Notes: generated by a model not told the origin, from the letters alone. DNA of 64,000 bases from JBHENC01 sp051000345 (GCA_051000345.1 JBPCOJ010000004.1:1-64000), one strand, 5' to 3'. Shown: positions 15,274 to 23,415, counted from the stretch's first letter. Program-made: numbers and translations.

Positions 15274-15919
15274 TTAGCTGCTTTGTAGTTATGGACGATG
15301 ACCGGATAATGCGAGAATGTGAGTGCGGGGTAATCGAAGGGCAGCTACACGACTTTGGTTGCCGCTGGGAGTATTGCCCTTTCTGTGAAGCACAGTTTGC
15401 CGAGGGCTGCGAATGTTCTTACGAACTCCTCGGACTCAAGAGCCGAATTAATTCTCCAAAGTTTGACCATCTGCCGCAGGAAGTTTATGAAGAAGGGCTT
15501 TCGCTGGAGCAGGAGGAACAATGGTTCGACTTGTGTCGAGCTAAAGGGCGTATCCCGTTCATCAGTTCTCCGCAACTTTGTGCGCGTTGTGGGAGCCATT
15601 TCCCGGAGTTGTTCGTGGTACAAGATCGAGTTTGGAACTTTTACACAAACCCCGAGTTGCGTGACAAAATCCTCTGTGAGGAATGTTTCAAAAGCATCAG
15701 GAAAGCGGTTGACGCATATAACTCTCGCCCCTCTTGGCTGCCAAATAACGCGGAGATTGAAGAATACGTTACGGCGTGGCGCAATCGAGATAAAGCGAAG
15801 TTAATGGAGTTGGAGCCGAAGAAGTTTAAGCAAGAGGGTTAGGGAAATGCTGTAGCTAACAACTCTCTGCACCGGAGTCTCATTACGCGCTGCTTTATTC
15901 GAGCGGCGCAAGTCCGGCG
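15274..15919 (+). mobile_element. Integron-type gene cassette 3 (zinc-ribbon protein plus attC)
   Basis: The first six bases are TTAGCT. With the terminal G of the circular form they make GTTAGCT, the exact reverse complement of the R'' core AGCTAAC at 15854-15860. The cassette ends at G15919, where cassette 4 begins. Length is 646 bp, with one gene starting 17 bp inside the left edge, the same spacing as in cassette 2. The base left of the boundary is T rather than the usual G. Confidence 0.75.
15291..15842 (+). CDS. Cassette-borne cysteine-rich (zinc-ribbon) protein of unknown function
   Basis: The protein has 183 residues and a series of Cys pairs: CECG near residue 10, then CRWEYCPFC, CECS, CARCGSHFPEL and CEEC. 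The CxxC pairs suggest two zinc-ribbon knuckles. The rest is hydrophilic and helical, ending in Lys-rich KLMELEPKKFKQ. There is no signal peptide and no recognisable enzyme motif. The start is 17 bp from the cassette boundary without a clear ribosome binding site. Codon use is more AT-rich than in sixA upstream. Function unknown. Confidence 0.78.
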   Translation: MDDDRIMRECECGVIEGQLHDFGCRWEYCPFCEAQFAEGCECSYELLGLKSRINSPKFDHLPQEVYEEGLSLEQEEQWFDLCRAKGRIPFISSPQLCARCGSHFPELFVVQDRVWNFYTNPELRDKILCEECFKSIRKAVDAYNSRPSWLPNNAEIEEYVTAWRNRDKAKLMELEPKKFKQEG

Positions 15920-15925
15920 TTCGGC
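15854..15925 (+). other. attC recombination site between cassettes 3 and 4
   Basis: R'' AGCTAAC (15854-15860) leads into AACTCTCT then GCACCG. The right half has GCGGCGC, a 9-base spacer AAGTCCGGC, and R' GTTCGGC (15919-15925), the last six bases of which belong to cassette 4. GCACCG pairs with CGGCGC except for one mismatch. Length is 72 bp. Confidence 0.7.
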
Positions 15926-15961
15926 GGCTTCCGCAGCTCATGTATAATGTTCATGGAGGAG
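15920..15961 (+). promoter_or_regulatory. Promoter and ribosome binding site of hicBA
   Basis: TTCGGC (15920-15925) and TATAAT (15943-15948) are 17 bp apart. GGAGGA at 15955-15960 lies shortly before ATG 15966. The -35 element coincides with the cassette's first six bases, so promoter strength could depend on the cassette being intact. Toxin-antitoxin cassettes usually carry their own promoter. Confidence 0.6.
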
Positions 15962-15965
15962 AGTG

Positions 15966-16175
15966 ATGAAAGTTTATACCGCTATTGTTGAGAAGTGCGC
16001 CGATACAGGATTATATGTCGGGCATGTTCCCAGTTTTCCCGGCGCTCACACTCAAGCCGAAACGCTGGATGAGTTGAATGCTAACTTACATGAAGTAATT
16101 GAAATGCTGCTTGAAGACGGCGAACCGCAGATGGAAGCTGATTTCATCGGAACGCAAACCGTAATGGTGGCTTGA
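15966..16175 (+). CDS. hicB: HicB-like antitoxin
   Basis: The 69-residue protein has the partial RNase H-like fold of short HicB antitoxins: MKVYTAIVEKCADTGLYVGH, VPSFPGAHTQAETLDELNAN and LHEVIEMLLEDGE. There is no separate C-terminal DNA-binding domain, so autoregulation would require another route. ATG 15966 with GGAGGA upstream is chosen over the adjacent GTG at 15963. Its stop is one base before the hicA start. It neutralises the HicA RNase by direct binding, a family property. Confidence 0.9.
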   Translation: MKVYTAIVEKCADTGLYVGHVPSFPGAHTQAETLDELNANLHEVIEMLLEDGEPQMEADFIGTQTVMVA

Positions 16176-16176
16176 A

Positions 16177-16401
16177 ATGGGAAACGTTCCCGTTCTAAAG
16201 CCGAGCGAAGTTGTTTCTATTCTGCAAAAGCTCGGATTCGTCGAAGTTCGCCAACGCGGTTCGCACAAACAATTCCGGCATCAGGACGGACGGGGTACGA
16301 CCGTTCCTATTCATAAAGGTAGAGATATTTCTCCTGTATTGCTTCGCAAAATTGCCGACGATATCAATCTTACGTTAGAAGAGATGCTTAAATATCGGTG
16401 A
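16177..16401 (+). CDS. hicA: HicA-like mRNA interferase toxin
   Basis: The 74-residue product has the double-stranded-RNA-binding-like HicA fold: LKPSEVVSILQKLGFVEVRQ, then the catalytic-His motif GSHKQFRH, TTVPIHKGRDISPVLLRKIA and a final helix. HicA degrades mRNA and causes growth arrest when free. The gene order hicB-hicA is the reverse of the classical one, as in many plasmid and cassette versions. The stop codon ends 6 bp before the attC R'' core, so the pair fills the cassette. Such pairs stabilise cassette arrays against loss. Confidence 0.92.
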   Translation: MGNVPVLKPSEVVSILQKLGFVEVRQRGSHKQFRHQDGRGTTVPIHKGRDISPVLLRKIADDINLTLEEMLKYR

Positions 16402-16407
16402 CACGCT

Positions 16408-16517
16408 ACCGAACAAGTCCTTGCAGCCCGACGCCTCGACAGTGTGCCTTTCATCGATCTTTGCTTCGGCTTGCCTGAATGCTATCTGCTCGGCGCGGCT
16501 GAATTCCGGCGTTGGCT
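16408..16517 (+). other. attC recombination site of cassette 4
   Basis: R'' ACCGAAC (16408-16414), spacer AAGTCCTTG, then CAGCCCGACGCC. A long apical loop follows, then GGCGCGGCTG, spacer AATTCCGGC and R' GTTGGCT (16511-16517). The L halves pair with unpaired bases on one side. The right half closely resembles the classical attC end GCGCGGCTTAACTCAAGCG. Length is 110 bp. Confidence 0.85.
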
Positions 16518-16535
16518 TTGCTTGTGCGTTAAATA

Positions 16536-16574
16536 AAAGCAGAGTGCTTATGAGATTCATAGGCACTCTGCTTT
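16536..16574. terminator. Long bidirectional terminator hairpin
   Basis: AAAGCAGAGTGC (16536-16547) pairs exactly with 16563-16574, and the inner TATGA/TCATA continues the stem to a 3-base loop, about 18 pairs in all. It is flanked by A- and T-rich bases. It separates the cassette array (+) from the DUF892 gene (-) and probably was the original terminator of sixA. Confidence 0.85.
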
Positions 16575-16607
16575 GTGTTTGGAATGATCGTTTACAGCGT
16601 CCGGCGT

Positions 16608-17117
16608 TTAGCTAGCGGCTGATGCGCGGCTCATCGCTTGTTGAAAAAGCGCGGGCGCGCTCTGCTCTATCTTCTGCGCGGTCTGTTCTTCCTGCTGCAA
16701 GTTTTGCTTGAGCAGCTGCGCGATTTCAGTTTGCCCCATTTGCTCTGCGCCGGTAATCAGCATCCGGTATGAAGCGATTTCGTAATGCTCGACCTTCGAG
16801 CAGCTACCGCCGATAGCCAGATCGACGAGCGCCGGAACGCCGGAGACTTCGCCGAGCAGCGATTCGCCTTCGCTGACGAGACCTGCGGCGGCGGCGCATT
16901 TCTCGCGCTTGGCGCTTTCGCCGAGCACTTCAAAGACTTGCTCTAAAACTTTGATCTGCTGTTCGGTCTCCGTGATGTGCTGTTCGAGCAGCCCTTTGAC
17001 GGTTGACGCGTTGGCCTGCGTCAGCATTTCCTGCTGCGCCTTGAGAAAGCGGTGCTCGGCGTCGTAAATGTCGCCCAGCCCGTGCAAAAACTTTTCCTGT
17101 AAAGTCTTAATCGCCAT
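16608..17117 (-). CDS. DUF892 (YciE/YciF-type) ferritin-like protein
   Basis: The 169-residue product has the four-helix DUF892 pattern: LQEKFLHGLGDIYDAEHRFLKAQ, then HITETEQQIKVLEQVFEVLG, KVEHYEIASYRMLITGAEQMG and LLKQNLQQEEQTAQKI. The Asp/Glu/His residues on these helices match the di-iron site of ferritin-like proteins. Family members are induced by stress in enterobacteria; the reaction is not established. GGGAG precedes the ATG. It is monocistronic. Confidence 0.9.
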   Translation of the reverse strand: MAIKTLQEKFLHGLGDIYDAEHRFLKAQQEMLTQANASTVKGLLEQHITETEQQIKVLEQVFEVLGESAKREKCAAAAGLVSEGESLLGEVSGVPALVDLAIGGSCSKVEHYEIASYRMLITGAEQMGQTEIAQLLKQNLQQEEQTAQKIEQSAPALFQQAMSRASAAS

Positions 17118-17304
17118 GATGATTCTCCCTTGAAGTTTTCCCTTAGTATTGAACGGCGGCGACGAAGATAGCTTGCGTCAACGCCGCTCTTTGATTCGTG
17201 CGTTGTATGTAATGCGTAGTATACACGAAAGAGGGCGCGTCAATAATTCGAGAGTGTTGCGGTTGTCATTAGAATTTGTCGCGCCGCGCCATAGAACAAC
17301 GTTT

Positions 17305-18090
17305 TTAGAGCGCGCTTTTGTGAAGCAGCGTGCGTAATTCCGGGTCGAGGGCGAGCAAGGCTTTGAAGGTCACGCGCTGGCCTAGATGTTCTTCATCCAC
17401 ATCGTCGTTCGCATCGTCCGCATCGCCTGAATCATCATCGAGAGCGCGCGCAAGTTGCTTTGCCGCAGTTTCTTCGTTGATCGCGGAAGACTTTAGAAGA
17501 CGCCTGAGCGTTTGCTCGCCGATGAAATCGCACGCGAGGTCTTCCCTTTGCGATTCTGCCGGAGAGACAGAGGCAAGGCGCGCGGCTCTTCGCGCAACTC
17601 GTTCGACAAACTCGCTCAGGTTGCCGCCGCGCGCGGCGACGTGCGTTAGTTCGTGACCGAGCAACAACATCGTTTCCGCGTCAGTCGTTAAATCTCGCGC
17701 GTAGCTTGTCCCGACGCGAATTTCCGTCGGCTCGTCGTCGTTTACTTCCGCTTTGTCTCCAAGATTTTCGTCAAGCACAATCGTTTGCACTTCCTCGATA
17801 TGGCGCGCAGCGATTCTTAGCTCGGCAGGCTCGATAGAGTAGTCGGCGGCTAATGCCTGTAAGGATTCGAGCGTCAGGCGGCGCGCGCGCGGCAAAAGCT
17901 TCTCGACGTTTTTGATGCCGAGTTCGGCCTGTGATGTATGAACGGAAGACGAATTCGCCGGGCGTGCGGAGAGGCGATGCGCTACCCGGCGATTATTTGC
18001 GGCGCTGAACAAAAAGATGAACGAGCCGCAAGAGATTGCCGTCAATAATGCAAGGGCGACGTGCTTTCGGCTTGAATTTTCGAGGATCAT
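17305..18090 (-). CDS. Membrane-anchored HExxH metalloprotease-like protein
   Basis: The protein has 261 residues. A single N-terminal hydrophobic segment (VALALLTAISCGSFIFLFSA, about 11-30) anchors or exports it. The HELTH motif (His146-His150) within LLLGHELTHVAARGG is a zinc-binding catalytic motif. A possible third ligand is in EDLACDFIGEQTL, about 35-40 residues later, where gluzincins place a Glu. An Asp-rich linker follows near residue 225. I do not recognise a named family. It lies just downstream of the DUF885 gene on the same strand, so the two may be co-transcribed. Confidence 0.65.
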   Translation of the reverse strand: MILENSSRKHVALALLTAISCGSFIFLFSAANNRRVAHRLSARPANSSSVHTSQAELGIKNVEKLLPRARRLTLESLQALAADYSIEPAELRIAARHIEEVQTIVLDENLGDKAEVNDDEPTEIRVGTSYARDLTTDAETMLLLGHELTHVAARGGNLSEFVERVARRAARLASVSPAESQREDLACDFIGEQTLRRLLKSSAINEETAAKQLARALDDDSGDADDANDDVDEEHLGQRVTFKALLALDPELRTLLHKSAL

Positions 18091-18151
18091 TTCGCGCTTT
18101 CCTTCGTCCGCTTAACCAAGGCCGCTTCTCATAAAACTTTACCGAAACGCT

Positions 18152-19903
18152 CTACAGTCCCATTGATTCGCGCACATACTTCGGCGATGGCGAGCCGTAG
18201 GAAAGCATTTTGTCGTGCATTTGTTTGAGATCGACGCGCCCCTTCATCTTCGCTTCGTAGGCGCGGCGAATGTCAGTGACTTCGACGCTCCCGACGTAGT
18301 AAGTGGAAAGCTGCGTCGAAGAAAGCTCGGCGCGCCGCCATTTGCCCGCCGCTTCGCCTTCTTCCTGAAAGCCTTCGTTCATCATAAAAGCGACGGCTTC
18401 CTTTTCACTCATGTTCGCGGTGTGAATTTTCTGGTCGATAATCGCGTTGACGATTACGCGCAGTTTCATCTTCAGTTGCTGCAAGCGAACTTCCGCGCCG
18501 CCGTAGCCTTGTTCGGCCATTAAATTTTCGGCGTAAACAGCCCAGCCTTCGACAAACGAGCCGCTGCGAAATATAGAGCGGATTTTCGTCGGCGCGGTGA
18601 ATTTGTTGGCGTGCGCGATCTGCAAATAATGGCCGGGCATCGCTTCGTGAATCGTCAAATCCTGCACGAAATAATTGTTGTACTCGCGGAAAAAGGAAGC
18701 GACGCGTTGGGGCGTCCAATCCTTCGGCGTCGGCGAAATGGCGTAGAAGGTTTCGCCGCCACGATCCAGCGGCCCGGCGGCATCGCAAAAGGCCACCGCC
18801 ACGCCGCGCGCGTATTCCGGCATGACGATGGTTTTGACAGGCTCCGTCGGCACCGTAACGAGATTATGCGCGCGCACAAATTCGGTTGTCGCCTGCAAAT
18901 CCTGATTCGCCAGCGCAACGATGGTGTCGTTCGTCGGATGCGATTCCGAGAGTTTATCGAGCACTGCTTTAATGACAAGTTTTTTGTTTGCGAGCGCGAC
19001 GGAGTTGCTTGCCTGCTGCGGAAAATATTTTTTGTAGAACGGCAAGGCGATTTCGTACATCTGATTCTGCGTCGTCTTCAAATCCGCTTCGCCGCGCTTG
19101 AGTATTTCTTCCTTCGAGAGATCGGAATCGAGGGCGTAGTGCAGCTTGCGGCGAAACTTCGCGTCGCCGAGACGAAAATCGCCGTTGGAGCGCGGCAGCA
19201 AATCTTTTTCGAGCCAGACGCCGTAATCTTCGAGCGCTTTGATCGTCGCCGCTTGCACGGGCGCGAGTTCCGTTTTCATTTCGGGCGCTTGATTGATGAA
19301 GGTTTGCAGTTCATCGCGGACGAGACTGATGCTGCCTTTGTTCTGCGCGATGGCTGTTTCCGTGTACACGCGCGGCGGATTCTTCAAATTCAACTTCGCT
19401 TGTTCGAGCACCGTTGGAATAAGTTGCAGACGCGCTTTGACGCTTCGCAAACGAATGGCAAGCGGCGCAAACTCGCGCGACACGAGCGCGTAAACGGCGT
19501 TGCCAGCGTTGTAGCGCAGCGGATTCCATTCGTATTCGCGTAGTTCGTTTATCTGAAAAAGATTGTATTCGAGCTGCGTGCGCATGATTCTGTAATCGAT
19601 GCTGTTGACGGAATTGAGCCGCGCGGCGGGAATTGCTTCGAGCGCCTTCAAATACTCCTGCGTCAGCTTGCGTTCACGTTCGACGCCCGCGAGACTGTAA
19701 TCGTCGAGCCGGTTGTCATAGCGATGATCGCCGAGACCCGTCGCCGTCTCTGGACTCATTTGCAAAAGTTGTTCGATGTATTTGTTCGCCAGTGTTTCAA
19801 ACTTCGCGTCAGCGTTTTTGTCTGAAAGATTGTGCGCGGGAACAATCATAAGCGATGAAAGCAGCGTCAGGAGCGCGATGGAAACGAGAATCGTGCGTCG
19901 CAT
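18152..19903 (-). CDS. Secreted DUF885 family metallopeptidase-like protein
   Basis: The signal peptide is MRRTILVSIALLTLLSSLMI. The mature 560 or so residues match DUF885 throughout: YIEQLLQMSPETATGLGDHRYD, LRYNAGNAVYALVSREF, and the zinc motif LTIHEAMPGHYLQ (His419, Glu420, His425). Further matches are GSFVEGWAVYAENLMAEQGYGG and the C-terminal Gly/Pro tail. The HEAMPGH motif resembles the HExxH of M32/M3-type peptidases; peptidase or carboxypeptidase-like activity is presumed. AAAGGA lies upstream of the ATG. It is probably the first gene of a two-gene unit with the HELTH protein. Confidence 0.9.
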   Translation of the reverse strand: MRRTILVSIALLTLLSSLMIVPAHNLSDKNADAKFETLANKYIEQLLQMSPETATGLGDHRYDNRLDDYSLAGVERERKLTQEYLKALEAIPAARLNSVNSIDYRIMRTQLEYNLFQINELREYEWNPLRYNAGNAVYALVSREFAPLAIRLRSVKARLQLIPTVLEQAKLNLKNPPRVYTETAIAQNKGSISLVRDELQTFINQAPEMKTELAPVQAATIKALEDYGVWLEKDLLPRSNGDFRLGDAKFRRKLHYALDSDLSKEEILKRGEADLKTTQNQMYEIALPFYKKYFPQQASNSVALANKKLVIKAVLDKLSESHPTNDTIVALANQDLQATTEFVRAHNLVTVPTEPVKTIVMPEYARGVAVAFCDAAGPLDRGGETFYAISPTPKDWTPQRVASFFREYNNYFVQDLTIHEAMPGHYLQIAHANKFTAPTKIRSIFRSGSFVEGWAVYAENLMAEQGYGGAEVRLQQLKMKLRVIVNAIIDQKIHTANMSEKEAVAFMMNEGFQEEGEAAGKWRRAELSSTQLSTYYVGSVEVTDIRRAYEAKMKGRVDLKQMHDKMLSYGSPSPKYVRESMGL

Positions 19904-20177
19904 ATTAATGAAAATCCTTTGGTGTTGTCGGCCTGTATTTTCGTCTGCAAACGGGGAGCGAATCTATTATAAGGAAATGTCGGGCGCGGCGCGATGCGCG
20001 GTGAATAAAACAGTGCGATGAGCGCTGAATAAAATCAGGCGGCATCGCTTCACGGCGTCGCGCATCATTGCCTCATTTGCCTTCGCATGTATTACTATAA
20101 CGCCGCCGCGCGGAAACCGAAAAGCGCGCGCCACAAGGAAAGCGCAAACAATTCAATCGAAATAAGGATTCAGGCTG

Positions 20178-21320
20178 ATGTACACAGATAAAAGTCGCAG
20201 AAAATTCTTGGGCAACGCCGCCCTCATCGGCATCACTTCAACAATGCTTAAAGCCAATTCGTCCGGCGAAGCCTTCGCGCAGAACAAACCGCCGCAAGTC
20301 GCTTTGTCGGCGAAAAGCACGGAGCAGGCGGCGCAAGGCAAACGCGCGGGCTTTGCCATTCACGGCGGCGCAGGCACGATCCTCAAAAGCAATATGACGC
20401 CGGAACTCGAAAAAGAGTATCGCGCAAAATTGACTGAAGCGTTGATGAAGGGCTACGGCGTTTTGAGCGCGAACGGCGGCGGCCTAGATGCGATTGAAGC
20501 CGCGGTCAGAATCATGGAAGACTCGCCGCTCTTTAACGCGGGCAAGGGCGCTGTCTTTACGAGCGACGAAACGAATGAACTCGATTCTTCGATTATGGAC
20601 GGGCGCACGCTCAAGGCGGGCGCGGTGGCATCCTTGAAGCACATCAAAAATCCGATCAGCCTCGCGCGCCTCGTGATGGAAAAGTCGCCCCACGTCATGC
20701 TCGTCAGCGACGGCGCGGAAAGCTTCGCCAAACAACAGGGCATCGAACTCGTCGCGCCCGAATACTTTTATACGGAAAAGCGTTTCAAGGAATTGCAGCG
20801 CATTAAGGAACGCGAAAAGCAGCAAAGCGATGCGCCGAAGAAAACGAGCAGCCGCGCGACAACAACCGACACACAGACGGGCGCGCAAGGTTTCTTCGAC
20901 GAAGAAAAGCACGGCACAGTCGGCGCAGTCGCACTCGATCTGGCGGGGAATCTCGCGGCAGGAACTTCGACGGGCGGCGTTCCCAACAAACGCTTCGGGC
21001 GCGTCGGCGATTCTCCGATTATCGGCGCAGGCACTTACGCCAACAACCAAACATGCGCCGTTTCCGCGACAGGCGACGGCGAATATTTTATACGATCCGT
21101 CGTCGCGCACGACATTTCCGCGCTGATGGAATATCGAGGCCTGAGCGTCAAGGAAGCGGCGCAAATCGCCATCGACAAAGTAGGACGCTTGGGCGGCACG
21201 GGCGGACTGATTGCCATCGACAGAGCGGGCAATATCACGCAGCCCTTCAATACAGCGGGCATGTATCGCGGCTACATCAACGCGCGCGGCGAGCCGATTG
21301 TGGAGATTTATAAAAACTGA
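20178..21320 (+). CDS. Tat-exported isoaspartyl peptidase / L-asparaginase (Ntn hydrolase)
   Basis: Residues 7-11 (RRKFL) followed by a hydrophobic stretch and AFAQ form a twin-arginine signal. The plant-type asparaginase fold follows: FAIHGGAGTILKSNMTPEL, GGGLDAIEAAVRIMEDSPLFNAGKG and SIMDG. The autoprocessing site is HGTVGAVALD, with Thr247 expected to become the N-terminal nucleophile. The substrate-binding ASTSTGGVPNKRFGRVGDSPIIGAGTYA region comes next. The linker before Thr247 is long and Lys/Thr-rich, as expected for the processed alpha-subunit end. It hydrolyses beta-aspartyl dipeptides and asparagine. The gene is flanked by a minus-strand gene on each side. Confidence 0.92.
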   Translation: MYTDKSRRKFLGNAALIGITSTMLKANSSGEAFAQNKPPQVALSAKSTEQAAQGKRAGFAIHGGAGTILKSNMTPELEKEYRAKLTEALMKGYGVLSANGGGLDAIEAAVRIMEDSPLFNAGKGAVFTSDETNELDSSIMDGRTLKAGAVASLKHIKNPISLARLVMEKSPHVMLVSDGAESFAKQQGIELVAPEYFYTEKRFKELQRIKEREKQQSDAPKKTSSRATTTDTQTGAQGFFDEEKHGTVGAVALDLAGNLAAGTSTGGVPNKRFGRVGDSPIIGAGTYANNQTCAVSATGDGEYFIRSVVAHDISALMEYRGLSVKEAAQIAIDKVGRLGGTGGLIAIDRAGNITQPFNTAGMYRGYINARGEPIVEIYKN

Positions 21321-21335
21321 ACCGGCAAAAATTAT

Positions 21336-22493
21336 TTACCTATTCAAACGCCGCTGCAAATCGCGGAGTGCTTCCATGTACATCGTTTCGCGTTCGGCGT
21401 CGGTTTGATTCGTTGGATGGATTCCGCGCATAACACGGCTGCGATGAAAGGCTAATTCGCTCGCCGTCTGATTAAACTGCGCGCGCGTGCGCCACCGCTT
21501 GAACCCGCCGCGCATGAACGCCTGCCAAGAGGCGTTCATACGCGCGCTCACGCTGCACAACGATTCATATTCCTCGACAGTCATCACTCCGCCATCGCAA
21601 TCGCACAATAAGTGTTCCCGCAAGAGCCGTCCCTCGCGGCGCAGCGCAAAATAAATCGTCACGAGCGTTGCGACAAACACAGGAACCATGAGCAGAAAAT
21701 AGGTCAGCAAAAATCCTGCGCTCCCGAAGAGCGTTGCCGCGCTGTTCCATACCGCGTGCAAAAGAATCGCCAGCGCAAAGCCGATTAAGGGCGCAAGTAT
21801 TTGGACGAAGCGTTTTGTCGAAGTGCGCGCCAGACCGAGACCGATGCCCGTCATGCTCGTAAGGAGCGGATGCACGAAGGGCGACAGACCGCCGCGCAGA
21901 ATCAGCGTTCCGGTTAAAACGCCGCCTTCGCCCGCGAGCGCCGCCTTGCCGTAATACTGCACGTTCTCCATCATCGCAAATCCGAGTCCGACCATTCCCG
22001 CGTACACGATGCCGTCCAAGACATCGTCAAACTCATCCGTCTTAAAGAACAGCATCAGGATCACGAATCCCTTCGCGCATTCTTCCGTGAACGGCGCGGA
22101 AACGAGTGTGCTGAAAACTTCGCCCGCGTGCTGGTCTTTGGTCAACAAATAAACAATGCCGCCCGCCGCCGTGTTGACGACGTAAGCGACGAAGACGGCG
22201 ACGAACGCGCCCCAGAAAAACGCCGTCGCCAGCATCCACGTCGGCTCCGCTTCATAGCGGTCAATCCACAACAGCAGCGAGACGTAAACAGGCACGGGCA
22301 GCGCCGCGAGAACTAATCCAGTCAGAAGCGCAATCGGCCCCGTCTCTGCGTCGATCAACAACAGCACGACGAGGCCGAGCAGCAGCGCCAGCAGAATCGC
22401 CGCAACGACAAGCGTTCGCTTGAGCGAGGTTCGATTATTTGAGACGAGGACAAACCGCTGCGGCTGGCTTTGAAAATTATCTCGATGCTCCAT
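21336..22493 (-). CDS. PrsW family intramembrane metalloprotease
   Basis: Seven or more membrane segments are interleaved with the PrsW motifs: EECAKG (EExxK type), GFAMMENVQYYG, SPFVHPLLTSMTG and LHAVWNS. In Bacillus subtilis PrsW cleaves the anti-sigma factor RsiW; other members are regulatory proteases with unknown targets. ATG 22493 (MEHRDNFQSQPQRF) is taken as the start, since the longer frame begins with TTG. A cytoplasmic tail of about 90 residues with charged helices follows the last membrane segment. It is convergent with the asparaginase gene, with only 15 bp between them. Confidence 0.88.
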   Translation of the reverse strand: MEHRDNFQSQPQRFVLVSNNRTSLKRTLVVAAILLALLLGLVVLLLIDAETGPIALLTGLVLAALPVPVYVSLLLWIDRYEAEPTWMLATAFFWGAFVAVFVAYVVNTAAGGIVYLLTKDQHAGEVFSTLVSAPFTEECAKGFVILMLFFKTDEFDDVLDGIVYAGMVGLGFAMMENVQYYGKAALAGEGGVLTGTLILRGGLSPFVHPLLTSMTGIGLGLARTSTKRFVQILAPLIGFALAILLHAVWNSAATLFGSAGFLLTYFLLMVPVFVATLVTIYFALRREGRLLREHLLCDCDGGVMTVEEYESLCSVSARMNASWQAFMRGGFKRWRTRAQFNQTASELAFHRSRVMRGIHPTNQTDAERETMYMEALRDLQRRLNR

Positions 22494-22562
22494 GCTGTTT
22501 CGATGGTAAGCAAAAGATGCGTGCGCAGACAAGCCCCGCCTATCCGACGGACGCAGGGAATC

Positions 22563-23393
22563 TTACGATGCCCATTGGCGCAGCCACTTCGTGCGCGTGT
22601 AAGCGACTCGAAAGCCGTTGCGTTCGGCGTTGCGTTGCGAAGCGCTGCCGGGAAGCGTCGCAACTGTCGCCAGCTCACAATCGTGCTTCATCGCAAATTG
22701 CAAACGGTAATCGAGCAAGGCTCCTTGCGCGCCGCGTTTACGATAAGCGGGCAGCATGCTCGCTCCGGCAAGCGCGGCAATTCCGTCCCGTATGTTCATC
22801 GAGCCGCCGCCGATAATCACACCGTCTTGCTCCGCGACAAAGCAATGCGTGCCTGACGTATGAAAGATTGTTGTGAAAAGATCGCGCATCGGCGGCGGCA
22901 CATCGCTTGTCTCCATAAGCCCGCGCGCCGCCGCCTGCGCCCACGCTTCCGCTTCATTCGGCGTTGCGAGACGCGCATGTACATCACGCTGCCCGGCTTC
23001 GCTTGCGTTCGTTTCATCGAGCAGCAATGCCCGCACAAGTACGTTCGAGAATTCGATTGGTTTGTAGCCGCGCGCCGCCAGCAATTCGACGAGCGAGGCA
23101 TCGGCAAGCGGACACACTTCTATGTTCACAGGAGCGCGGCGGCTTCGATAAAACTCTTCCAATTCATCAATCTCAATAGCCGTGACTTTGCCGTGCATTC
23201 CGAGCGCGAAGGCTTGCGTGATCGGTGATTCGATGCCCGCGAAGGTAGCGCGCCCGCCCGCAACCGCGATTGATGTTGCGTCGCTTTGCGGAAAAAGCAG
23301 CGCATGTGTACGCGCATACTCCGCGCCGCCCACAGCGTCGAGATTTTCCATGCGGCGCGCCAGATTCACGTCCGCGAAAAGTGTTGTATACAT
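22563..23393 (-). CDS. GNAT family N-acetyltransferase
   Basis: The 276-residue protein has an N-terminal region of about 140 residues with a degenerate GNAT-like fold. A C-terminal GNAT domain follows: HCFVAEQDGVIIGGGSMNIRDGIAALAGASMLPAYRKRGAQGALLDYRLQFAMKHDCELATVATLPGS... the AYRKRGAQGALL segment is the acetyl-CoA pyrophosphate-binding motif A (Q/RxxGxG/A). ERNGFRVAYTRTKW is the usual final strand. The substrate is unknown. It probably shares a transcript with prsW downstream, since the gap is 69 bp. Confidence 0.85.
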   Translation of the reverse strand: MYTTLFADVNLARRMENLDAVGGAEYARTHALLFPQSDATSIAVAGGRATFAGIESPITQAFALGMHGKVTAIEIDELEEFYRSRRAPVNIEVCPLADASLVELLAARGYKPIEFSNVLVRALLLDETNASEAGQRDVHARLATPNEAEAWAQAAARGLMETSDVPPPMRDLFTTIFHTSGTHCFVAEQDGVIIGGGSMNIRDGIAALAGASMLPAYRKRGAQGALLDYRLQFAMKHDCELATVATLPGSASQRNAERNGFRVAYTRTKWLRQWAS

Positions 23394-23415
23394 TTGTCGA
23401 TGTTCCGATGTTATA

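Larger units (their letters stand above)
15920..16511 (+). mobile_element. Integron-type gene cassette 4 (hicBA plus attC)
   Basis: The cassette begins TTCGGC directly after the attC of cassette 3 and ends at G16511. In circular form GTTCGGC pairs with the R'' core ACCGAAC in six of seven positions. It is 592 bp, carries hicB and hicA, and appears to have its own promoter. The following host sequence TTGGCTTTG leads into a terminator hairpin at 16536. Confidence 0.78.

Noticed and set aside
18611..19543. 310-residue plus-strand frame inside the DUF885 gene
   Set aside because: Antisense shadow of a protein with full family motifs; no ribosome binding site.
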